A DNA stretch of 64,000 nucleotides from Glandiceps talaboti (taxonomy: Eukaryota > Hemichordata > Enteropneusta > Spengelidae), in assembly GCF_964340395.1 (NCBI RefSeq), contig NC_135568.1, positions 13,195,276-13,259,275 of the forward strand. Direction: 5' to 3'. Each line of letters starts with the position of its first letter. Positions within the stretch are counted from its first letter, which is position 1. Positions 52,613 through 63,520 of the stretch are shown here, in pieces. The translations under genes and the position numbers were made by a program. The notes below the pieces were generated by a model, which was given only the letters and a program-made list of their open reading frames with translations, was not told the origin of the DNA and did no database searches.

Positions 52613-54220
52613 TCACCCACTTATTCCGCGGTCATTACCATTAGGAAGTGATGTACAAAACAATAAAACAGACCGACATTTTCCTTCGAGGAAATTAAGT
52701 CAGAAACTCAACAGACATCGATACCTTGAAAAGCGGAAAGTGTTTATATAGTCCCTAGCAAAATACGCCGACGAATTAGAAAGTCAATTTAGCTGCGATA
52801 ATAAAAGATATACTCATAAACCAATTATGAATATTTAATGTGCCTCGTTTAGCAGGCGCTAGATTGGTATGTCATTAATTTATATCGCCTCGATTAATAG
52901 GTTCTCAAACTGGTTCATTTTTTATGATGAAGTAGTCGTTTCTTTGAAAGTTGGGCGGATGCAGTGAGTACCTGGTGACGACGATAAAGCTAATGGGAAC
53001 CAAGGAATTTATGTCCAACGACGCCGACATCAAACATTTCTGGATTACAGCCTATCGGTTTAGTTTACTCATTTCTTGTGAAACACATTTGTGTTGGTGG
53101 TTACAATTTTCAAGACCATGGATTTTTGTTGTTGTTTTTTAAAAGTATCAATTATCTAAACCAGTTCTCCAATATTCTATCCCAAATTATCACCTGATTA
53201 TCGTCTACCCTACCAGAAATTATCAACTATTTCTCGAATAACTGAATTCAAATGTATGAATAACTGAATTAAAATTATCGCCCCTTACAACAAATTTCGA
53301 GAATTTGTCAACTGTTACAGATTACCAAATAAAAAGATGCTCAAATTTATCACCTGTGAATCGAATAATATAGTTCAAATTATCAACTATTAATTGATAA
53401 GTCTGACCTCATTAGCAACTGCTTGTCATGACTTTCAAGAAATTGCCTATGTCTGACATCCAAAATATCAACTATTTCAATTTCAAGAATTGCTTAGCGA
53501 AAAACCTGCCCCAAATTGTCACTTCAATGCCCAATAATTTACACCAATTGTTAATTTTTTTTGGAATCATGCACGTCAAATTACTTACGTTTATCCTAAG
53601 AATTCATCAGCTATTCATGTCCATCACTCGCAGTTACCGTCTCTTGAGAGTAAGTAAACATACCCAAGTAAACCATTTGATATTTGGAATGCAGGCTGGC
53701 AACGCTTTCAAGATATTTCACAATTGCAGCGTTATATAAAAAGAGAGAAGTTTTAATCTCCTAATTTCAAAACATCACCTAGAGTGGTAATTTAAAGTGA
53801 AATTGTTGTAATTATCAATTTGCTCCCCAATACAAATAACACACTATAATAAGTCCTTGTAGATTTAGGATTAATGTGAACATTAGACAAAGAAAGTAAA
53901 ATCCATTATCGAGAACATTTAGATTAGAAATAATATCGCAATTGGAAATTCGTGAGAAACTAAATAGACTAATCCACCACAATGAATATATTTGTTTCGT
54001 CTCCGTGTTATTCAATAAGCTGCTTTAAAACGTATTTTGGCGGTTGTCTTAGCGATGGAGTGAATGCATTGACAATACGGATAACCCCTTCACATTTAAG
54101 CATTTACGTTCGATTTACTAAAAGTGTCACAACTAATTGTGGGTCACGTGATATGGTCAGCAGTACATCGACGATAGAAGTCAGTCAACCAAAAAACAGA
54201 AAGTCGTCTGCATCGACAAC
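52613..54220. other. Intronic or intergenic spacer
   Basis: No WD40 exon recognised. ATTATCA-rich passages at 53180-53560 (AAATTATCAACTATT and similar, several copies) form a degenerate short repeat. Confidence 0.4.
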
Positions 54221-54582
54221 ATTCGTACTAACATTGCTACATTTTATCGCCTGGCTCGAGAAAAAAAATCTTACTAACATTGCTTATATTTTATCGTCTG
54301 GCATGACAGAAATATTACTAACATTGCTACTGTAATACTTTGTCGGCTCGAGACAAACCTTGCTACATTTTATCGTCTGGCTCGTGAAAGAAATCTTACA
54401 AACATTGCTACATTGTATCGTCTGACATGACAGAAATGTTACAAAAAACATTCAATTTGCTACATTTTATCTTCTGGCATGACAAATCTTACTAACATTC
54501 CTACAATTTATCATCTGACTCGAGGGTTAAATCTTACTAACATTGCTAACATTTTATCGTCTGGCTCAAATAAAATCTTACT
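54221..54582 (+). repeat. 43-bp repeat array, interrupted by the foldback element
   Basis: About eight plus-oriented monomers, for example ACTAACATTGCTACATTTTA then TCGCCTGGCTCGAG. The array stops at CTTACT, immediately before the AACATT duplication, and resumes at 58415. Confidence 0.8.
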
Positions 54583-54588
54583 AACATT
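54583..54588. repeat. Target-site duplication AACATT (left)
   Basis: Identical to 58409-58414. Removing the element and one copy joins TTACT-AACATT-GCTACATTTTA, exactly the 43-bp repeat sequence. Confidence 0.85.
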
Positions 54589-54619
54589 TATGGAAAGCCA
54601 CAACTGACTTAAGTGTGCA

Positions 54620-55560
54620 ATTACTATTATTGTATGTGCAAATACTATGTTATTATGTGCATTCAATAGTTTATTATGTGCTTACTTTAAGTTATTATGT
54701 GCATACTGTATTATTCTATGTACAGTTACTATTATTGTATGTGCAAACACTATGTTATTATGTGCATTAAATAGTTTATTATGTACAGTTACTATTATTG
54801 TATGTGCAAACACTATGTTAGTATGTGCATTTAATAGTTTATTATGTACAGTTACTATTATTGTATGTGCAAACACTATGTTAGTTTGTGCATTTAATAG
54901 TTTATTATGTACAGTTACTATTATTGTATGTGCAAACACTATGTTATTATGTGCATTGAATAGTTTATGTACAGTTACTATTATTATATGTGCTAACACT
55001 ATGTTATTGTGCATTAAATAGTTTATTATGTACTAACCTTAAGTTATTATGTGCATACTGTATTATTCTATGTACAGTTACTATTATTGTATGTGCAAAC
55101 ACTATGTTATTATGTGCATTGAATAGTTTATGTACAGTTACTATTATTATATGTGCTAACACTATGTTATTGTGCATTAAATAGTTTATTATGCACTAAC
55201 CTTAAGTTATTATGTGCATACTGTATTATTAAATGTACAGTTACTATTATTGTATGTGCAAACGGTATGTTATTATGTGCATTAAATAGTTTATTATTCA
55301 CTGTTACTACTATTGTATGTGCTAACACTATGTTATTATGTGCATTAAATAGTTTATTATGTACCAACCTTAGGTTATTATGTGCATACTGTGTTATTCA
55401 ATGTACAGTTACTATCATTGTATGTGCTAACATTATGTTATTATGTGCATTAAATAGTTTATTATGTACTAACCCTAAGTTATTATGTGCATACTGTATT
55501 ATTCAACGTACAGTTACTATTATTCTATGTGCTAACGCTATGTTATAACGTTAACTCGCG
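54620..55560 (+). repeat. Left arm: 62- and 105-bp tandem repeats
   Basis: Units built on TTATTATGTGCAT, ACAGTTACTATTATTGTATG and TGCAAACACTATG. The first part (54720-54960) uses a short ~62-bp form; the later part adds the CTTAAGTTATTATGTGCATA segment to make about 105 bp. Long open frames on both strands are by-products of periods divisible by three. Confidence 0.9.
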
Positions 55561-55620
55561 ATAGTATATTATGGACAGACTTTAGGACATTATGTGCATA
55601 CTCAACATAGTACTATCATT

Positions 55621-55760
55621 GTTCTGTATGGAGGATTTTGAGAAAAAAAAATTGTTTCCAGGTGAACCAGAAAAATTTTTTTTTTGATCCTGTAATGGCT
55701 TGAGAAAAAAAATTGTCATAACAGACAGAAGTGAAAAAAAAAATTGTCACAATGCACCAG
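55621..55760. repeat. Recurrent AAAAAAATTG blocks, left set
   Basis: A7-9TTG motifs occur near 55643, 55704 and 55734, about 30-60 bp apart, with a related A/T run at 55670. The same motif family returns at 56411-56511. On the minus strand they read CAATTTTTTTT and lie just after the stop codon of the passenger gene. Confidence 0.7.
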
Positions 55761-56007
55761 AAATGAGCAAATTTGGAAACCTTATTCTCATGTATTCTTT
55801 GGCGGCGCCGCAAATGTTTTTAATACAAGTATAAATTCCTGTTTTTTTCCAGCACTTATCATTAAAACATGCACTATATAGCTCTGCTTTAAACCCAAGT
55901 GCACACAAAGTTTTCCTTTCCTTTTCTGACCCAAGAAAACATATTTCAGGATTTTTGTTGCAATATCTCAATGACACAGTCAATATCTGAAGGGGACTAT
56001 TTGGTTT
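55747..56007 (-). CDS. Second exon of the transposon passenger gene
   Basis: On the minus strand TTGTCTTAATTTACAG is a convincing acceptor ending at 56008. The 86-codon frame after it runs from 56007 to a stop at 55747 in phase 0, matching the phase of the SAM exon donor. The peptide is cysteine-rich and basic (YCNKNPEICFLGSEKERK early; FNDKCWKKTGIYTCIKNIC in the middle) and matches no family I recognise. It has seven or eight cysteines in about 50 residues, which could mean zinc binding or an extracellular fold. Its use as an exon is inferred. Confidence 0.45.
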   Translation of the reverse strand, partial: KPNSPLQILTVSLRYCNKNPEICFLGSEKERKTLCALGFKAELYSACFNDKCWKKTGIYTCIKNICGAAKEYMRIRFPNLLISGAL

Positions 56008-56577
56008 CTGTAAATTAAGACAATTTAAAAAACAAGACAGGAGTCACTAAACTAGTGTTAAAATCTAGTGTTTTTCTTTCAATATAAATCTCTTATAAAG
56101 ATGTCCAAATAAATTTTTCTCAAGTTGACAATGAAAATTGAGGAACAACAAATATAACGAAATACAAAAAATAATATCTTCCCTGAGAACTTACAGGAAT
56201 TGACTGATTCAAAGAAAAGCAGGTTTAGTACTGATCATAGTTGATTTTGGAACTGTTCTATAATTTAAAGTTGTAATTTAACGTAGACAGACGTCTTTCA
56301 TACTAACTGCTAATTCTTCTACTTGCACAGAACAAGTTATTTAGAGGTACAGTTGTGAACCATTGTGACGTGGTATAAGTATGAAAAACGCATTCAAACT
56401 TAATGATTAATTAAAAAAAAAATTGCACTGCTACTCCATTTGAAAAAAATTGATGCAGGACTGACAGTAGAAAAAAAAATTGCTGTCACTCTGACTGGGA
56501 AAAAAATTTGCTCCCATACCTACTTCCTCCATACCCCCCCCCCCCCCCAGAAATCAAACGGTTCTCCCTTTAGTTAC
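56008..56577 (-). other. Predicted intron of the passenger gene
   Basis: ACC|GTAACT donor (GT at 56577-56576) and TTTACAG acceptor, about 570 bp. It contains a C14-15 run (56535-56549) and four AAAAAAATTG motifs (56411-56511), which on the minus strand resemble polypyrimidine tracts, some followed by CAG (TTTTTTTCCCAG). Confidence 0.4.
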
Positions 56578-56847
56578 GGTAGATCTCGATCTAGACGTCA
56601 CTAGACGATCTAGTTGCCGCACGAGTAAGACCCTCTGCCATGGCGCCAGCTCCCAGGCGCTAGGCCCGGCCCGCCCCAAAGCTTCCCGGCACCGACTTCT
56701 TAAATCAAGTCGGTCACCCAATCTTCTGACACCAAAACTTATTAAATTTTCCTCAGTCATGTCGAGCACATGAGAGAAAGTGACTCCCTCTGTCAAGAAA
56801 TGTGCTGTGAAAGCTGACAGACCTAAATCTGACAGAACAGACTCCAT
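56578..56847 (-). CDS. SAM-domain protein, first exon (transposon passenger)
   Basis: The minus-strand ATG at 56847 lies in a good context (GTCATGG). Residues 2-58 fit a sterile alpha motif: VLSDLGLSAFTAHFLTEGVT, then a helix with LDMTEENLISFGVRRLGDRL, a close match to the L-T-E-E-D-L-x-x-L-G-I-x-x-x-G-H-R pattern with Asp for the usual His. SAM domains mediate protein-protein or RNA contacts. Ninety codons run to a phase-0 ACC|GTAACT donor; unspliced, the frame ends at 56554 (97 codons). The region is clearly GC-richer than the flanking arms, as expected of a captured host exon. Confidence 0.65.
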
Positions 56848-56959
56848 GACAGACGACGACGGGACGTGCTCACAAAAGGATAACACAACAGCAACTCGAG
56901 TCTGCGCGTGCGTGTTTGAATCCGAGAAAGTGGGCCCTCTAGCGGGGGATCTTAACGAA

Positions 56960-58365
56960 ACCCCTTAATAAACTACTGTATGCACATAACGACGTAGTGT
57001 TACCGCATATAATAATAGTAACTGTACATATAATAATACAGTATGCACATAATAACTTAAGATTTGCACATAATAAAATATTTAATGCACATAATAACAT
57101 AGTGTTAGCGCATATAATAATAGTAACTGTACATATAATAATACGGTATGCACATAATAAATTAATATTTGCACATAATAAAATATTTAATGCACATAAT
57201 AACATAGTGTTAGCGCATATAATAATAGTAACTGTACATATAATAATACGGTATGCACATAATAAATTAATATTTGCACATAATAAAATATTTAATGCAC
57301 ATAATAGCATAGTGTTAGCGCATATAATAATAGTAACTGTACATATAACGGTATGCACATAATAAATTAATATTTGCACATAATAAAATATTTAATGCAC
57401 ATAATAACATAGTGTTAGCGCATATAATAATAATAACTGTACATATAATAATACGGTATGCACATAATAACTTAAGATTTGCACATAATAAAATATTTAA
57501 TGCACATAATAACATAGTGTTAGCGCATATAATAATAGTAACTGTACATATAATAATACAGTATGCACATAATAACTTAAGATTTGCACATAATAAAATA
57601 TTTAATGCACATAATAACATAGTGTTAGCGCATATAATAATAGTAACTGTACATATAATAATACGGTATGCACATAATAAATTAATATTTGCACATAATA
57701 AAATATTTAATGCACATAATAGCATAGTGTTAGCGCATATAATAATAGTAACTGTACATATAACGGTATGCACATAATAAATTAATATTTGCACATAATA
57801 AAATATTTAATGCACATAATAACATAGTGTTAGCGCATATAATAATAATAACTGTACATATAATAATACGGTATGCACATAATAACTTAAGATTTGCACA
57901 TAATAAAATATTTAATGCACATAATAACATAGTGTTAGCGCATATAATAATAGTAACTGTACATATAATAATACAGTATGCACATAATAACTTAAGATTT
58001 GCACATAATAAAATATTTAATGCACATAATAACATAGTGTTAGCGCATATAATAATAGTAACTGTACATATAATAATATAGTATGCACATAATAACTTAA
58101 TATTTGCACATAATAAAATATTTAATGCACATAATAACATAGTGTTAGCGCATATAATAATAGTAACTGTACATATAATAATACAGTATGCACATAATAA
58201 CTTAAGATTTGCACATAATAAAATATTTAATGCACATAATAACATAGTGTTAGCGCATATAATAATAGTAACTGTACATAGAATAATACAGTATGCACAT
58301 AATAACGTAAGGTAAGTACATAATAAACTATTGAATGCACATAATAACATAGTATTTGCACACAC
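56960..58365 (-). repeat. Right arm: 105-bp tandem array with 415-bp higher-order repeat
   Basis: The AGTGTTAGCGCAT motif starts at 57101, 57206, 57311, 57411, 57516, 57621, 57726, 57826, 57931, 58036, 58141 and 58246. Spacings are 105 bp except two of 100 bp. The pattern 105-100-105-105 with the AATAGCATAG variant (57305 and 57720) repeats once, so four monomers were duplicated as a 415-bp block. The array is the reverse complement of left-arm units. Within a monomer GCACATAATAA recurs. Confidence 0.92.
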
Positions 58366-58408
58366 AATAATAGTAATTGCACACTTAAGTCAGCTGTGGC
58401 TTTCCATA

Positions 58409-58445
58409 AACATTGCTACATTTTAGCTTCTGGCTCGAGAAAAAA
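58409..58445 (+). repeat. Right target duplication and resumed 43-bp repeat
   Basis: AACATT at 58409-58414, then GCTACATTTTAGCTTCTGGC and TCGAGAAAAAATG, the continuation of the interrupted monomer. Confidence 0.85.
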
Positions 58446-59099
58446 TGATAAGTACGGTTGTCGCATTTAATCCTTTTAAGGGCGGATCGAGTTGCTTTGC
58501 ACCAAGAAAAAGTTGTAATGTGTTGTGTGTAGCCGGACAATATCATCGAGCAATATTAATAATCTTTTATATTTAATAATCCTTATTTATACTGGATATT
58601 TAAGTATATAAACACTTATCTCCAAAGATGTCCAATGAGGGCCATCCCTCATTGGTTCAGTGTTAGTTGATAGGGGTATTTTTTGCGTTAAGCAAGGCGA
58701 TATTGACATTTTTGATATTACTAAGTTGCCCCTAACGATTAGATGTTTGCAGAGATAATAACAGGATGTTCGTCCCCGTCGACCGAAGTTCTGTTTCAGG
58801 TTAACGTTAACTGGCATGTATTATAAAAATAAGAGAGAACAAGACGGCATTTAATGTCTATTGTACCACGTGATGAATGTTGGCTTACGTGGTAGTATTT
58901 GAATCAATAACATCGATTCTTATTTCTGTGTTTCTCCAAACTATTTATACAAGTACATATATGTCCCTCAGTTCTGGCTGTCTTGCAATCAATTGTCCTT
59001 TCATCGTTTTGTGGCCAATCTATCTATTTATACATCAATCTCTATTCATATACCTGTCTCTTTGTCGATCTACTGTAACTAATTATATATTCATATGAT
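58446..59099. other. Unannotated spacer
   Basis: No exon or repeat recognised. Confidence 0.4.
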
Positions 59100-59151
59100 T
59101 GATAGATAGACAGACAGAGAGTCAGACAGGCAGGCAGGCAGGCAGGCAGGC

Positions 59152-59188
<37 letters not shown>

Positions 59189-59209
59189 GGCAGACAGACA
59201 GACAGACAT

Positions 59210-59263
<54 letters not shown>
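59100..59263. repeat. (GATA)-(CAGG)-(CAGA) compound microsatellite
   Basis: Three GATA units, a CAGG block and about 30 CAGA units with occasional CAGG and CATA variants. Confidence 0.95.
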
Positions 59264-59267
<4 letters not shown>

Positions 59268-60718
59268 TAACACACTAACCAAACAGTTTATAGGGACGCA
59301 GTCAGATGTTCATAATCGTAAATATTATAGTATTTTCAAAACCAATTACAATAAAATGATATCGCCTCCTAAAATTAATGTCTGCATCAGTACACCTCAA
59401 TTTTAATAAATCATTTCAAATATGCAAATGAACTGGGGTTTAATATTCAAATGAACCAGTGTTGATATTCAAATTAATATTTTTTTTAGAAAATTACCCA
59501 AAATTGCAACAAGGGTAAGGTTTTCAAAATATGTCTTCTACGATGCTATGTGGGCATAATGTATGTTCTTTCAAGTTTTAAACTACATCGGGTTAGATCA
59601 GGTTACGACTATATATTACACATTATGCGTAACTCATACTCTGGAAACGTCGTAAGTGTTCTCGTAAATATTCTTTCTCTCTTACCTACGCTGGTTTTCC
59701 TATTCTTATCGTGAAATTTTAAGATTAGATTATTCAAATTTAATCCTCCACCATATAAGAAGCATCTCTAATTATTACAGTGCATTGCAGGTTACTGCTC
59801 GCCTGTTCTGCTGCAACTACACAGAAACAAATAAATTTAAACTGCATATTCTACACTTTATTTACCATAGCAAGAGTGTAATGTCTTCCTACATTTAATC
59901 TGATTGAAATAAACTATTTCAAACATATTATTTTGCAACTAGACGCAGACATGCAGACGCCAATGTTTTGATGTCTGCATGGTAGCATGTTAGTTCATGC
60001 ATTTCATTCAGACAAAATGTAGCAAAAAACTGTATTTTTTCAATCGTGTTGTTGTAAAGTGTAGCATATATAAGTTTCATATAAGCTACTGAATGGTTTT
60101 ATTAAACAGAACCAATGAACAGCAGCCTGTAACGCGCTGTACTACACTCTACACCGAAGATATTCGGTACGGGTTGATACACATAAGTTGATAGCTCTAA
60201 ATAGTAAAATTGGGATGCCTTGTCAATAATTTGTTCTCGTCTAAGTAAATGTTTTGTCGCATGCATTGAATAAAATCGGTTGGTAATCGATCTCGTTCAG
60301 TCAAATGTAGGATTTTCAAAGTTGACCGAAATTTTGTCAATAAAACATAAACAGACCTAAATATCCGTTTACATAATTGTTCTATTGGTAACTTTATTGT
60401 CCACGCTTGAAAAGTATATAGAATTTTTCATGTTCCTTTTTTTGAATTATTACAACGTTATTGTATATCAATTTGTTAGAATTGTCCAGATATTGATAGG
60501 ATGGATCTGTATGGTATCGTGCATTTCAAAAATTAACAATGCCGCGCTTTTATGTTTGCCAAGTCTGAAATATGTATGGTTGCCAAGGAGACAACTGTCT
60601 CTGTGACTTCACCATCTGTTTATTATTTCATCCGTTACTTTTCAGGCAGTTCGCTTATAGTCTGTATAATTATCGACGTTTAGCTCTCCATTTACTATCG
60701 TTTGCTTATGGTGTATTT
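59264..60718. other. Gene-free stretch
   Basis: AT-rich. No supported exon. A pair of similar phrases (AAATGAACTGGGGTTTAATA, then AAATGAACCAGTGTTGATAT) lies at 59425-59470. Confidence 0.4.
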
Positions 60719-61045
60719 ATACCCTCTTTCGATACCTGTCTTTGCATTTTACGTTCTGCACATACATCAACGTCGTTCATTCAAGTTGTAATCATATACT
60801 TTTTTCGACACTAGGTTTTTCATTTTACGTTCCATACATAACGTCATGCCCTCAATGTATATTTATACCCTTTTTCGGCAATTGTGATTTACATTCTACA
60901 CACATGATGTCACTCGTTTAGTGTGCAATTTTACCCTTTTTCGACATTTGCTCCATTTTACGTCCTACATATGTTCATCCACGTCATATCCCTTTTCGAC
61001 ACTTAGATCGTCATATTGCATTCTGTATATATGTAATTCCAATTT
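60719..61045 (+). repeat. Degenerate tandem repeat, 57-76-bp units
   Basis: Five units begin with ATACCCTCTTTCGA, ATACTTTTTTCGA, ATACCCTTTTTCGG, TTACCCTTTTTCGA and ATATCCCTTTTCGA at 60719, 60795, 60866, 60930 and 60987. Each is followed by a CATTTTACGTTC-like block and, in most units, a CGTCAT-like block. Confidence 0.6.
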
Positions 61046-61068
61046 CACACTCTTGTTGCGTTTTACAA

Positions 61069-61416
61069 ATGAAAGTTCTCACTTTGGTAGTAATGTTACC
61101 TGTTCAGATATCTGCAACTGTTGCTGTGTTCGCATGCGTCATTTTACTGGTAACATTGAGCGTCATCTACGTCTGTTCATATATGAACGATTACAAAAAA
61201 TATGGAATATATACCCTGGTCCTTCTACGTCACGACAGCACGTGTCTAAGTCACGGCAACGCGCCTCGACGTCACTGGTTCTGCTGTGTTCGAAATATGA
61301 GTCAAAACGTTCAAAACTGTCATTACTTCCCCCTATTTGTCTTTGATATTACTGGTGCTGTTAGAATTATGTTATTCGCCAATATTTTTCTTCATTCAGC
61401 TGGAAAATACTCATGA
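61069..61416 (+). CDS. Possible small membrane protein, unknown
   Basis: ATG-started frame of 115 codons. Residues about 3-36 are strongly hydrophobic (ATVAVFACVILLVTLSVIYV), a likely signal anchor or membrane helix. A second hydrophobic stretch (FPLFVFDITGAVRIMLFANI) lies near residues 82-104. The middle is Cys/His/Arg-rich. A relic at about 865-950 shares the KYGIYTLVLLRHD region at protein level, which argues the sequence was once coding or belongs to a dispersed element. No family recognised and no splice evidence. Confidence 0.3.
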   Translation: MKVLTLVVMLPVQISATVAVFACVILLVTLSVIYVCSYMNDYKKYGIYTLVLLRHDSTCLSHGNAPRRHWFCCVRNMSQNVQNCHYFPLFVFDITGAVRIMLFANIFLHSAGKYS

Positions 61417-62685
61417 CCTAGGGTTGTCACTACGAGTCGCTAGACGAGTAGTGACAAAGCCTCTTTAAGTCACTGGTAGTTTCCTTGGCTGAATGAAGAA
61501 AAACATTGGGGAGTAACATCTAATTGTGCCACGTTCTTTAATATAACTACGTGTTTGGTATCATGGTCCATTTAATATGCCACATCTATCGTAAATACTA
61601 CTCTCGTTCCCCACTCTCTCTTTCTTTTCGTCTGCTGTACACTATTTACTTTACTTGTCTGCCTTTCTCATATCAAACCATTTATCATTCTTTGCCTCTA
61701 ACCTAATCTGTCTCGTACCACACAATTCTTGATATTAACCACTTTTCATCTCATAACACGTACACAGCAGACGATATAAATTTCCAATTTAGTCACGAAT
61801 ACACCCTTACGAACTTCCCACCGTGATAACCAAACCTTTCCTCCGTGACTTCAATCAATACAATACAGCCCGTTGATATGTTGCCGTAGTCGGAGTCGAC
61901 TTAATAATCGTAGTATTATAGTTTCATTAATTCTTACGCAACCATATTTAGCTCAGAGCAAAATGCATTCACAAGTTAATATTGTATTCAAAGTTATTAA
62001 ATGCTAGGATCCATCAATACATATCAAGATTCCAAGCACACCCAGGTGCCGTTAAATACAGCGCCATGTCCAAAACACTTGTGTACACAATTTACTGATA
62101 TGCATCATACTGTGGTCAAACGTACAATCATGTCATCATTAATAACACTTAAGCTTCACATTGTCTCTCATAATTTAATAGGATATTTATATAAATGATG
62201 TACTGCACGCAATTGGTGGTAATGGCAGGGACTGTACAGAAAGCTTCCCTGGAGAAATTTCCACAAATGTAACGAAATATTTTAAATAAATTTTATTAAG
62301 ATCTTCTACATGGACTCTAGATTTCAATATAATTTCTAGTGTAACCCATCGTTATATTTTCTATATGCAAATAAATTTTGGTACAACCGAGTCAATCTAT
62401 GTTCATATTTTCATCCACGTCAAACTTTGAAAATACAACAAACGAACCCGACAACTTTGAAGTAAGACCGAAAACTGAATATTTATAGCTTAAATAGTAA
62501 ACAAGGAAACAGTGATCGTCAGATATTTAGTTGATAATATACGAGTAATTGAAAATTGTCATATTAAACATGTATTCTTAATAAATACAATCACTAACCT
62601 ATGATAGTTTTCCGTAGTAATCGAGAACAGACCGAACACAACACTCGGCAAATATCCCAGATGGCTGATCAAATATTCATTGGAC
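61417..62685. other. Gene-free stretch
   Basis: No exon or repeat recognised. Confidence 0.4.
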
Positions 62686-62920
<235 letters not shown>

Positions 62921-63047
62921 TCATCGTCGACTATACTGCTCCGATGACCGTCATTACATTTACTTGTTTTGTTATTCTTATTCTTGTCGTGACAATTGAA
63001 ATGTTGCCATTTTTTACGTTAACACCCTTCACAAATAATGTATTGAA

Positions 63048-63520
63048 TTGAAATCATTCAAGTCCCAGGTTACCATGGGGATATTTTCATGTAATTACGT
63101 CATGTGGAAAATAGTAGTAGGGCATTACGTCACTTTAAAGCTATACTACAAATATTTCCCTTTCATTCCAAATGAAATCAATACAGACAAGAACACACCT
63201 AGACATTGGAATCTAGGGTCCTCTATGAATAAATTAATAAAAAAATATATGTTGTTCTCCCAAGGTTTACACAAATGTGAGTGAATTTCTTTTATTATTT
63301 CAAAAGGGTCAGGAACAAACATTTATATGGCGTATATAAAGAGATTATAAGAAGCTTGCTTTTGAGGGAAATTGGTCCCCAAATTTAAAGCAATCTACCT
63401 TAAGAGAAGAGAGCCGTCAATAGCTTATGTCGTATCTGTGGTACCGTAGAAACACAGAAACACATGTTTTGGGAATGTAGACGACTTGATATAATCTGTG
63501 GAAAAAAAAGTAATGGTCTT
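63048..63520 (+). pseudogene. Decayed LINE ORF2 C-terminus
   Basis: The frame reads CRICGTVETQKHMFWECRRL (codons from 63428), a CX2CX7HX4C zinc-knuckle-like motif. This motif is characteristic of the C-terminus of many LINE ORF2 proteins. Upstream frames (MWKIVVGHYVTLKLYYKYFP near 63100) are consistent with ORF2 sequence preceding it. Stops and frame changes near 63281, 63390 and 63415 show it is dead. The clade is not determined. Confidence 0.6.

Larger units (their letters stand above)
54589..58408. mobile_element. 3.8-kb foldback DNA transposon carrying a SAM-domain gene
   Basis: The terminal inverted repeats start TATGGAAAGCCACAACTGAC at 54589 and end with its reverse complement at 58408 (one mismatch in those 20 bases). 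The match continues about 90 bp with two differences in all. Tandem-repeat arms follow on both sides. A 6-bp target duplication flanks it. The central 1.4 kb holds a minus-strand two-exon gene and no visible transposase. The ends (TAT...ATA) and a 6-bp duplication recall what I remember of the IS3EU superfamily; Polintons also make 6-bp duplications but start AG and are much larger. Superfamily is therefore open. The high end identity suggests fairly recent activity. Confidence 0.85.

Noticed and set aside
52950-53142. Possible next WD40 exon
   Set aside because: The frame shows no GH or WD dipeptides or blade pattern.
54640-58365. Regularly spaced repeats suggesting a CRISPR array, or coding repeats (100-211 codon frames)
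   Set aside because: Units are contiguous with no unique spacers, the genome is animal, and frames stay open because 105 bp is divisible by three.
54589-58408. Polinton/Maverick assignment from the 6-bp duplication
   Set aside because: Ends do not start with AG, the element is far too short, and no polymerase, integrase or capsid-type genes are present.
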